A DNA stretch of 64,000 bases. Origin: Spirochaetota bacterium. Lineage in GTDB: Bacteria; Spirochaetota; Spirochaetia; Treponematales; Rectinemataceae. The position numbers were made by a program, and so were the translations under genes. Of this stretch, positions 52,534 to 59,227 are shown one piece after another (the stretch's first letter is position 1; the number at the start of each line of letters is the position of its first letter). The notes below the pieces were generated by a model that worked only from the letters and a program-made list of their open reading frames with translations, ran no database searches and had not been told where the DNA came from. Location: NCBI GenBank assembly GCA_029265615.1, contig JAJUIB010000005.1, positions 62,001 through 126,000 of the forward strand, written 5' to 3'.

Positions 52534-52555
52534 TCATCTTAAGGAGTGGAATACG

Positions 52556-53458
52556 ATGAAGAAGTTTCTTGCTGTCCTTCTCCTTGCGGCCTGCCTTGCG
52601 CCGTTCGCGTTCGCAGCCGACATCGCGCCATTTGTCGATGCCTCTTGGCTCGAGGCGAATCTTTCGAATCCGCGCCTCGTCATCCTTGACATGCGCGCCC
52701 CTGGTGACTACAAGGCGGGCCATGTGCCGGGCGCTTCGAGCGTCCTCGGCTCCACGATCTATGTCGCCAAGGGCGAGCTCAAGAACGAGGTGCCCGAGGC
52801 TGATGACTTGAGCGACGTCCTCCAGGCGGCCGGCGTCAAAGCCGATTCGATCATCGTTGTCGTCGAGGCTGACGGCTCGCGCATCGCCTGGGCTACTCGC
52901 GTCGCCTGGACTCTCAAGTACGCCGGCCTTGCGAATGTCGGCATTCTCGATGGCGGGTACAAGGCCTGGCTTGCCGCCGGCAAGCCCGTTTCGACCGACA
53001 TCACTCTGAAGAAGGGCGATTACACGGTCAAGAAGTACGTCTATGCATATTTCGCCGACAAGGCCTATGTGCTCAAGGCGAGCAAGGCCCAGATTGTCGA
53101 TGCACGTAGCTACGACAGCTATTTCGGCCTTGCACGGCAGGCTTTTGTCGCACAGGCGGGACACTTCCCGGGCGCCTTCTCCCTGCCGTACAACTGGATC
53201 ACCACGCCTGAGGGCATGGTGCGGCCCAAGGCGGAGCTCGAGGCGATGGCCGCGAAGCTCGGCCTTAACCCGAAGACCGAGACCATCGTCTACTGCGATT
53301 CAGGCGTTCTCTGCACCTCGTGGTGGTGGGTGTTTTCTGAGGTCCTCGGCTGGACCAATGTCCGGAGTTTTGACGGCTCGAGCCAGGTGCTCACTGCCGA
53401 TGCGACGCTCAAGGCCGCCGATCCTGCGGTCAAGTATGTGACGCACACCTGGCGCTAA
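52556..53458 (+). CDS. Periplasmic tandem rhodanese (thiosulfate-sulfurtransferase-like)
   Basis: A 300-residue exported protein with a signal peptide ending AFAADIAPF at about residue 20. Two rhodanese domains follow. The first (VILDMRAPGDYKAGHVPGA) has no Cys at its loop (VVVEADGSRIAW), so it is the usual inactive half. The second has the active loop VYCDSGVLCTSWWW with C247 and C253, and arrives after IVDARSYDSYFG. It would move sulfane sulfur or selenium in the periplasm. It lies 22 bp after the cytochrome, with AAGGAG before its ATG, so the two are one operon and probably one pathway. Confidence 0.88.
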   Translation: MKKFLAVLLLAACLAPFAFAADIAPFVDASWLEANLSNPRLVILDMRAPGDYKAGHVPGASSVLGSTIYVAKGELKNEVPEADDLSDVLQAAGVKADSIIVVVEADGSRIAWATRVAWTLKYAGLANVGILDGGYKAWLAAGKPVSTDITLKKGDYTVKKYVYAYFADKAYVLKASKAQIVDARSYDSYFGLARQAFVAQAGHFPGAFSLPYNWITTPEGMVRPKAELEAMAAKLGLNPKTETIVYCDSGVLCTSWWWVFSEVLGWTNVRSFDGSSQVLTADATLKAADPAVKYVTHTWR

Positions 53459-53491
53459 GGCGCGCTTCTTTTCGCCGTAAAGCGCTCTCAC

Positions 53492-53523
53492 GGGCCGTCT
53501 TGGGGCTTATCCCAAGGCGGCCC
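53492..53523. terminator. Bidirectional terminator after the rhodanese
   Basis: GGGCCGTCTTGGG pairs with CCCAAGGCGGCCC (one T-G wobble) with loop GCTTAT, between convergent genes. Outer arms resemble the hairpins at 15597 and 35053. Confidence 0.7.
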
Positions 53524-53531
53524 TGTTGCAT

Positions 53532-53771
53532 TCACGAGACGCGTTCGATGCGGTCGAAGGGAACGGCTGCGTTTAGAAGGAGCGTCGCTACGGCCTCCGC
53601 GGCGGCCTCGTCGAGCCTGAGGGCGGCTCCGCAGTCGCTCGAGAGCGAGCGCGGGGTCGGCACAAGCCGCGCGCCGGCAATACCCGCATCGCGCGCCACG
53701 CGCTCAGCGCGGAAGGCAGCCGCGCTCGTGAAAAAGAGGACGTAGGCGAAGGGGGGATGGGTAGGGTTCAC
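53532..53771 (-). CDS. DUF3343 putative Se/S carrier protein
   Basis: A 79-residue protein starting MNPTHPPFAYVLFFTSAAAF. It has the DUF3343 hallmark RLVPTPRSLSSDCGAALRLD with one conserved Cys, which is proposed to carry selenium or sulfur. In many genomes this small protein travels with selenium-metabolism genes. Here it is the last gene of selD-yedE-yedF-cysteine desulfurase, and its start overlaps the desulfurase stop by 4 bp. Confidence 0.8.
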   Translation of the reverse strand: MNPTHPPFAYVLFFTSAAAFRAERVARDAGIAGARLVPTPRSLSSDCGAALRLDEAAAEAVATLLLNAAVPFDRIERVS

Positions 53772-54970
53772 CGCGAGCGCTCCCGCTTCAGGACCTGAGC
53801 AAGCGAATCGAGCGCGTAGTGCAGTGCGTCTTCATCGACGTCTCGCCCGGGCGCGAAGCGTATCGCGCCGTCCGGATAGCTCCCTAGAGCGCGGTGCGCG
53901 CGCGGCGCGCAGTGGAGTCCGACGCGGCAGAGAACGCCGAATTCGTCGTCGAGCGCGAGCGCGACAGCGGCGGGATCGGCGCCTTCGACCGTAAAGGATA
54001 CAAGTCCAATACGGCGGGCCTCGGGACCGGGGCCGAGTATTCTTAAGCCGCCGATACGACACAGGCCCTCGATGAGGAGTCGCGACTTTTCCGCTCCGCG
54101 CTCCTCTTCCGCGTCAAGGCTCGCCGCGCGGAGCAGGGCCACGCCTGCCCCGAGGGCCACTATGCCTGGCGGGTTGGGCGTGCCCGCTTCAAAGCGGTCA
54201 GGGAGAAAGTCGGGCTGCTCCTCGCTCTCGGATCTGCTGCCGGTTCCGCCGCGTCGCAAGGGGATAAGCAGGGCGGGATCGATTTCCGCGCCGAGCGCAA
54301 GCCCTCCTGAGCCCTGGAGGCCGAGAAGTCCCTTGTGTCCCGCAAAGGCGAGAAGCGCGTTAGGCGCTTCGGCAAGATCGATGGGCAGGTGCCCGACAGC
54401 CTGGGCGGCGTCGACGACGAGCATCGCGTCCGCCTCACGAGCCGCCTCCGCGGCGGCGCCGAGCGGCGCGATAGTGCCCGAGACGTTGGAGGCAAGGGTA
54501 AGGAGGCCGAGCACGCGTCCGCGGCATTGCTCGGCGGCCGTGCGAAGCGCGGCTACGAAGGCGTCGAGGTCGAAGGCTCCCGATGCATCAGGCGGCGCAT
54601 GCACCACATGAACGCCCTCGTGAGCCAGGGCTGAGATGACGCGCGCAGAAGCGTTGTGAATGAGCGGGTCGGCGACAACGACGTCGCCGCGCCTAAGGAG
54701 GCCGCGCAGGGCGAGGTTGAGCGATTCAGTCGCCCCCGAGGAGAAGGCAATGCGCGAGGGGTCCTTGAGGCCGAAAAGCGCCGCAAGCCCCTCGCGCACC
54801 GCGCATAAATTTCGCCCCGCCGCGAGCGAAAGGCGGTGCCCCGCGCGTCCAGGATTGCCGCCTGAGTCGGCTAAGTGCCGCGTAAGAGCAGCAAGCACCT
54901 CTGGTGGTTTCGGCCAACTCGTCGCGGCGGCGTCGAGGTAGACCACCTTATCGTTCGCGGGGGGCGCCAT
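53768..54970 (-). CDS. Cysteine desulfurase-family aminotransferase, selenium-associated
   Basis: A 400-residue class V PLP enzyme. VVYLDAAATSWPKP at the N-terminus matches the selenium-linked desulfurase subgroup (TIGR01977-like). The PLP lysine is in FAGHKGLLGLQGSGGL; LVVDAAQAVGHLPID binds the cofactor. The late loop CRVGLHCAPRAHRALG carries the Cys that would hold persulfide or selenide. Start 54970 has AGGAATCTGAAC upstream and follows the yedF stop by 2 bp. It probably supplies selenium from selenocysteine or sulfur from cysteine to the YedF/DUF3343 carriers for SelD. Confidence 0.82.
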   Translation of the reverse strand: MAPPANDKVVYLDAAATSWPKPPEVLAALTRHLADSGGNPGRAGHRLSLAAGRNLCAVREGLAALFGLKDPSRIAFSSGATESLNLALRGLLRRGDVVVADPLIHNASARVISALAHEGVHVVHAPPDASGAFDLDAFVAALRTAAEQCRGRVLGLLTLASNVSGTIAPLGAAAEAAREADAMLVVDAAQAVGHLPIDLAEAPNALLAFAGHKGLLGLQGSGGLALGAEIDPALLIPLRRGGTGSRSESEEQPDFLPDRFEAGTPNPPGIVALGAGVALLRAASLDAEEERGAEKSRLLIEGLCRIGGLRILGPGPEARRIGLVSFTVEGADPAAVALALDDEFGVLCRVGLHCAPRAHRALGSYPDGAIRFAPGRDVDEDALHYALDSLAQVLKRERSR

Positions 54971-54972
54971 GT

Positions 54973-55209
54973 TCAGATTCCTGCGGCGGAGATGATTATC
55001 CTCCACCCGTCGGGGGCGTTGTCGCGGATCTCGGCGGCGCGGCCTTCGCGCGAGGCAAGGCGTGCGACGTTGTCCCTGCTCGTTCCGTTGTCGACGAGTA
55101 CCTCGACGCTACCCCCTTTCGCGCGGACAAGGGCAGCCTTGGCACGCATGACCGGCTCGGGGCAGGCAAGACCTCGGGCGTCGACGACGATGCTCGGTGT
55201 TGTTTCCAT
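54973..55209 (-). CDS. yedF: YedF-type TusA/SirA-like sulfur/selenium carrier
   Basis: A 78-residue TusA-fold protein. The motif DARGLACPEPVMRAK carries the persulfide-forming Cys in C-P-x-P. Start 55209 is chosen because AAGGAG lies 8 bases upstream. The short form lacks the C-terminal DsrE-like half of longer YedF proteins; the separate DUF3343 gene may replace it. Its place between yedE and a cysteine desulfurase in a selD operon points to selenium delivery. Confidence 0.82.
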   Translation of the reverse strand: METTPSIVVDARGLACPEPVMRAKAALVRAKGGSVEVLVDNGTSRDNVARLASREGRAAEIRDNAPDGWRIIISAAGI

Positions 55210-55234
55210 ACAAGTCACTCCTTCTTTTAACCAT

Positions 55235-56344
55235 TCATGCCGCGCTTGCGCGCTCCCTGAACCCTAATCCGATCGCCAGCGTGAGCACAAGGCCTGCGAT
55301 GACGGCGGCTGGGCCGTAGGGCGAGGGACCGGCCGCGCTACTTGCAAGGTTGAAGTTGTGCGATATGGCCGCACCGAGGATCATGCCCACGACGAAGACC
55401 CCCGCGTCGCCATCACCCTCGCCTGAAAGGAATATCTGCCTTCCGGGGCAGCCGCCTGCGAGCGTGAAGGCGAGTCCAGAGAGCGCCATGCCCCCGAAAT
55501 TCCACACACCGTCAGAGTGGGCGATGGGCTGGCCCGCGAATCCGGGATGAAAGCGCCCTGTAGCGAGGTTCACGATAAGGGCAGAAACAAAGAGCGCCGC
55601 AAGGCCCAGAAAGAGGCGCGCATCGCGGAAGAGGACTAGGTCGCGGAGCGCTCCCACTGTGCAGAAGCGGCTCCGTTGGGCGAGGAAGCCGACCGCGAGG
55701 CCGATCGCCGCTGCAACGAGCTCGCTCGCCGCCTCTGCGCCCGGACCCTTCACGCTTCGAAAGATCGGACCGGTCGGATTGCCCGCCGCGTCGCGGCCGA
55801 AGAGCGGCGAGAGCGCGAGGAGAACAAGGAGCGCGGCCGCGAGGAGGGGCATGACGAGGCCGAGGGACGCGGGCTGCGGATAGTTCCGGCCGAGGCTGTA
55901 TCCGCGCTTTAAGAAGACAATGCCGACAAGGATGCCGGCGAACAGTCCCGCAAGGCCGAGGAGCGCATTCCAGTCACCGCCAGCGAGCCTGAGCCATGCG
56001 CGCCAGGGGCAGCCAAGGAAAACGAGGGCACCGATCATCGCGAGTGCGCCGAGGAGGAGCCTTACAAAGGGCGAAGAGCCCGAACGGGGGCGCCACTCGC
56101 CTGCAAGGAGGGCGGCGGCGAAGGAGCCGAGGATAAATGCCGGTATCTCTGGCCTTAAGTACTGGACGGAACTGGCGCGATGAAAACCCAGTGCGCCCGT
56201 GAGGTCGCGGGTGAAGCAGGCGACGCAGATACCCATGTTCGCGGGATTTCCGAGCACCGAAAGGAGCGCAGCCGCGCTTCCGATAAAGGCGCCGACAACG
56301 ATTATGCCCGGTGCAGTTGAGAAAAGCGATGCTTTTTTGCCCAT
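55235..56344 (-). CDS. yedE: YedE-type selenium transporter (YeeE/YedE family)
   Basis: A 369-residue membrane protein with about nine or ten helices. The conserved GNPANMGICVACFTRD (residues 31-46) followed by GALGFHRASSVQYLRPEIPA is the mark of the selenium-associated YedE group. Later GCPWRAWLRLAGGDWNALLGL and GGCPGRQIFLSGEGD carry the paired Cys/Gly motifs lining the YeeE pore. YeeE itself takes up thiosulfate; by neighbourhood this member is predicted to move selenium. The gene lies between selD and yedF. Confidence 0.85.
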   Translation of the reverse strand: MGKKASLFSTAPGIIVVGAFIGSAAALLSVLGNPANMGICVACFTRDLTGALGFHRASSVQYLRPEIPAFILGSFAAALLAGEWRPRSGSSPFVRLLLGALAMIGALVFLGCPWRAWLRLAGGDWNALLGLAGLFAGILVGIVFLKRGYSLGRNYPQPASLGLVMPLLAAALLVLLALSPLFGRDAAGNPTGPIFRSVKGPGAEAASELVAAAIGLAVGFLAQRSRFCTVGALRDLVLFRDARLFLGLAALFVSALIVNLATGRFHPGFAGQPIAHSDGVWNFGGMALSGLAFTLAGGCPGRQIFLSGEGDGDAGVFVVGMILGAAISHNFNLASSAAGPSPYGPAAVIAGLVLTLAIGLGFRERASAA

Positions 56345-56412
56345 TTAAAAGAAGCCTCCTTTTGCAGGCGATGCGGATTCTATCCCCCGCGCCGCCCTCT
56401 GGAGGCCCGGGG

Positions 56413-57540
56413 TTAGCCGGATGCGTCAACGACGCACGCGTCAACGACGCACGCGTCAACGACGCACGCGTCAACGACGCACGCGTCAACGACGCGAATA
56501 CCCGGCCTATTCACACGCGGCAAGACGCGGCCGACTACGCTGGCCTTTACGCCCGCCGCGCGAAGTTCGCGCATGCATGTCTCAAGGCGCTCCTCGCGGA
56601 TTCCTGCAAGGAGTCCGCCTGAGGTCTCCGGGCTGAAAAAGAGCGCCCGTTCGACCTCGTCGAGCGCCGGGGCGAATTCGACCCGGCTTGCGTAATAGGA
56701 ACGATTCCGCAGGGCCCCTCCGGGAAGGGAACCCTCGGCGGCAAGCCTTCGCGCCCCGGGAAGGAAGGGGAGGGAGCGCGCGAACACCTCGAGCGCAAGA
56801 CCGCTTTTGTCGGCGAGCTCAAGGGCATGCCCCGCGAAGCCGAAGCCCGTCACATCGGTGGCAGCTCGCACGCCGGCATTTTTGAAGGCGCGCGCCGCGT
56901 CGCGATTCAGGCGTTTCATCGAGGCGACCGCTTCCGCGATTTCACCCGCCTCCGCGCGATCCTCCTTTGCTGCCGTCGTGACGACACCCGTGCCGAGTGG
57001 CTTTGTGAGGACGAGTAGATCGCCTTCCCTAAGCGCCGTCTTGAGGAAGAGCTCGTCCGGTCGCGCGATGCCCGCCACGGCCATCCCGTACTTTGGCTCC
57101 GGGTCCATGATTGTGTGGCCACCCGCCACGGGACAGCCCGCTTCAAGCGCCTTTTCCGCTCCGCCGCGCAGAATGTCCGCGACCGTCTCCTCCTCGAGAT
57201 CGGGGGGGAATGCCGCTAAGTTGAGCGCGAGTATCGGCTCGCCGCCCGTCGCGTACACATCGGACAGCGCGTTAGCCGCTGCAATGGCGCCAAACGCGCA
57301 CGGATCATCGACGACGGGCGTGAAGAAATCCGCCGTGAAGATCAGCGCCTGTGAGTCGCTCAATGTGTAAACGGCCGCGTCATCGCCTTCTTCAAGACCG
57401 ACAAGGAGGCCGGGCGCGTCAGTGCGCGGAAAAAGCTCGGTAAGCGGACGCAGGACCTGCGCCAGGGCCGCGGGGCCCGTTTTTGCCGCTCACCCAGCCG
57501 CCGAGCACATCGACGTCAGTCTTATTCTCTCTCGTTCCAT
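56413..57540 (-). CDS. selD: Selenide, water dikinase with selenocysteine at position 17
   Basis: A 375-residue SelD that makes selenophosphate from selenide and ATP, the selenium donor for selenocysteine. The true start is ATG 57540, giving MERERIRLTSMCSAAG, then TGA at 57490-57492, then AAKTGPAALAQVL. The catalytic residue of E. coli SelD is Cys17; here it is the UGA, so it is Sec17, followed by the catalytic Lys in AAK. The body contains GDDAAVY, FTADFFTPVVDDP, FGAIAAANALSDVYATGGEP and AGGHTIMDPEPKYG. Stopping or starting after the UGA would lose the active site. The C-terminus ends in a repeat-encoded VVDAC array. First gene of selD-yedE-yedF-desulfurase-DUF3343. Confidence 0.92.
56423..56496. 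repeat. 15-bp minisatellite at the selD 3' end
   Basis: Four exact copies and a nearly complete fifth of GCGTCAACGACGCAC. Each unit has the small inverted repeat GCGTC-AAC-GACGC. In frame it encodes VVDAC repeats and adds four Cys to SelD. Confidence 0.92.
57447..57463 (-). promoter_or_regulatory. SECIS-candidate hairpin in selD
   Basis: GGCGC pairs with GCGTC (one G-T wobble) around loop AGGTCCT, nearly the same loop as the E. coli fdhF SECIS (AGGUCU). It lies 27-43 bases after the UGA, further than in fdhF but within the accepted bacterial range. A second hairpin, GGGCC-CCGC-GGCCC, lies closer but lacks GU in its loop. Confidence 0.5.
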
Positions 57541-57667
57541 GGTTCGCCATGGTATCCCTCTGCTGCGGCGCCGTCAACGGTACCGAAGGCGTTTTCGCAC
57601 GCAGGTTCATCCCCTAGCCGGTGCCGGTACAAAATCACACTCGATCACGCACGTTGAAGCGCACGCG

Positions 57668-57696
57668 TTGACTCGTATTCAGCGTCCTGCTAGATT
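57668..57696 (+). promoter_or_regulatory. Promoter of selC-selA-selB
   Basis: -35 TTGACT (57668-57673), 17-bp spacer, -10 TAGATT (57691-57696). The start point would be about three bases before tRNA-Sec. Confidence 0.7.
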
Positions 57697-57705
57697 ATGA
57701 GTAGT

Positions 57706-57794
57706 GGAAGCTGATGGGGCCTGGTGGCTCTCGCGGTCTTCAAAACCGTCGGTCGCGCCTCGCGCGGCGGCAGGTTCGATTCCTGCCTCTTCCG
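57706..57794 (+). tRNA. selC: tRNA-Sec (anticodon TCA)
   Basis: An 89-nt selenocysteine tRNA. The 6-bp D-stem GGGGCC/GGCTCT with a 4-nt TGGT loop is the Sec-specific short-loop D-arm. The anticodon loop CTTCAAA has TCA. A long extra arm pairs GTCGCGC with GCGCGGC. The T-arm is GCAGG-TTCGATT-CCTGC. The acceptor pairs GGAAG with CTTCC, but the next positions (C, T) mismatch, so the usual 8-bp stem is weak. No CCA is encoded. It is 33 bp upstream of selA and co-transcribed. Confidence 0.9.
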
Positions 57795-57826
57795 AGAACT
57801 CTTATATAAAGGTGGGAATAAGCCCC

Positions 57827-59227
57827 ATGCCCGAACCGCAGGCTTACCGTAGCCTCCCGCAGGCGGGGCGTGTCCTTGAATCTCCCCTGCTATCACCTGC
57901 GCTTGCCGCACTGCCGCGCATCATTGTTGTCGAAGAACTCCGTGCCGAGCTCGATACGGCGCGAAAGGCGCTGGCCAAAGGCGTTCCGGCTCCATCGCTC
58001 GAGGAGACGGCACGGCGCGTTGCCCGCCGCTGTGCGACACTGCTGCGGCAGGGGATCATCAAAGTCCTGAATGGAACAGGAGTGCTCCTCCACACAAACC
58101 TCGGCCGCAGTCCTCTTGATGCGGCGGATTGGAGGCGCGCCGAAGCGGCAAACACGGGATATTCGAGTCTCGAATTCGATCTTGCCTCGGGGGAGCGGGG
58201 GCCCCGGGGCGGGCTTGCGCCGGAATTCGCATCCCGGCTTGTCGGCACGGAGGCGGCGCTCATCGTCAACAACAACGCCGCCGCGCTCCTTTTGCTACTC
58301 ACGGCCTGTGCTCGGGGGCGCGAGGTACTTGTCTCCCGCGGCGAGGCGGTGCAGATCGGCGGCGGATTTCGCGTGCCCGAAATTCTTGCGCTTTCGGGCG
58401 CCCGTCTTGTCGAGGTCGGAACGACCAACGTGACGACGGTCGACGACTACCTTTCCGCCCTCGGGCCCGAGACCGCGCTTATCCTCCGCGTCCACACCTC
58501 CAACTTTGCGCTGCGAGGCTTCGTCGCTTCGCCCTCGGTGGCCGAGCTCGCCGCGGCAGTGAAGGGCCGCGTTCCGCTCATCGTCGATCAGGGATCGGGC
58601 GCCTATCGCTCAGGATGGCCGGGTGAGACTAGCCTCGCCCAGCTTGCGCGCCAAGGCGCCGACTCGCTCTGCTTTTCCTGCGACAAGCTCCTCGGGGGGC
58701 CGCAGGCGGGCGTTGTCGCGGGCCGCCGTGATCTCGTCATGGCTTGCGCGCGTCATCCGCTCTATCGCGCCTTCCGGCCGGGGAAGACTGTCCTCAGTCT
58801 GCTCGAAGCCCGCCTTGCGCGGGCGCTCGACGGCGTTCCTTCCGCCGCCGCGGCGCCGGATCCCGCAGATCTCGAAGCCTTCGGGCGCAGAGTTCTTGCC
58901 GCGCTTCCGTCCTGCGAGGCGCAGATTGTGCCGAGCGAGGGGGCCTACGGAGGCGGTTCGACGCCCGACGAGTCCTTCCCTTCGCGGGCGCTCGTGTTTT
59001 CTTATGAGCCTGAGGCCTTAAGCCGCGCCCTGCGTTCAGGCGACCCCCCACTTGTCGGCCGCATCGAGGGGGGACGGCTCCTTGTCGATCTCGCCGCCCT
59101 CGTGCGCGAAGACCCCCATCTCGTCGCGCGCGTCATCGCCGACGCCCTCGTCCGGCTGGCTACTGGCAGTGTCGGCCCCGGGGCGCCCCCTATCGCAGGG
59201 GAGGAGGGGGGTGCGCCATGCCGGTGA
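57827..59227 (+). CDS. selA: L-seryl-tRNA(Sec) selenium transferase
   Basis: A 466-residue PLP enzyme that turns Ser-tRNA(Sec) into Sec-tRNA(Sec) with selenophosphate. The N-terminal domain has LPRIIVVEELRAELDTARKA. VLNGTGVLLHTNLGRSPLD is the SelA signature. The PLP lysine lies in LCFSCDKLLGGPQAG. Start 57827 has AAAGGTGGGA upstream; an earlier in-frame Met overlaps the tRNA and is not used. The stop overlaps selB's start by 10 bp. Confidence 0.95.
   Translation: MPEPQAYRSLPQAGRVLESPLLSPALAALPRIIVVEELRAELDTARKALAKGVPAPSLEETARRVARRCATLLRQGIIKVLNGTGVLLHTNLGRSPLDAADWRRAEAANTGYSSLEFDLASGERGPRGGLAPEFASRLVGTEAALIVNNNAAALLLLLTACARGREVLVSRGEAVQIGGGFRVPEILALSGARLVEVGTTNVTTVDDYLSALGPETALILRVHTSNFALRGFVASPSVAELAAAVKGRVPLIVDQGSGAYRSGWPGETSLAQLARQGADSLCFSCDKLLGGPQAGVVAGRRDLVMACARHPLYRAFRPGKTVLSLLEARLARALDGVPSAAAAPDPADLEAFGRRVLAALPSCEAQIVPSEGAYGGGSTPDESFPSRALVFSYEPEALSRALRSGDPPLVGRIEGGRLLVDLAALVREDPHLVARVIADALVRLATGSVGPGAPPIAGEEGGAPCR

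Noticed and set aside
52556-53458. Rhodanese as a second selenoprotein
   Set aside because: No in-frame UGA; the active loop has ordinary Cys codons.
56423-56496. CRISPR or attachment-site repeats next to selD
   Set aside because: Tandem 15-bp units without spacers, coding for the SelD tail; no integrase nearby.
57419-57610. Short open frame over the selD start giving MNLRAKTPSVPL...
   Set aside because: It is in a different frame; only the UGA-containing frame yields the SelD active-site motif and joins the rest of SelD.
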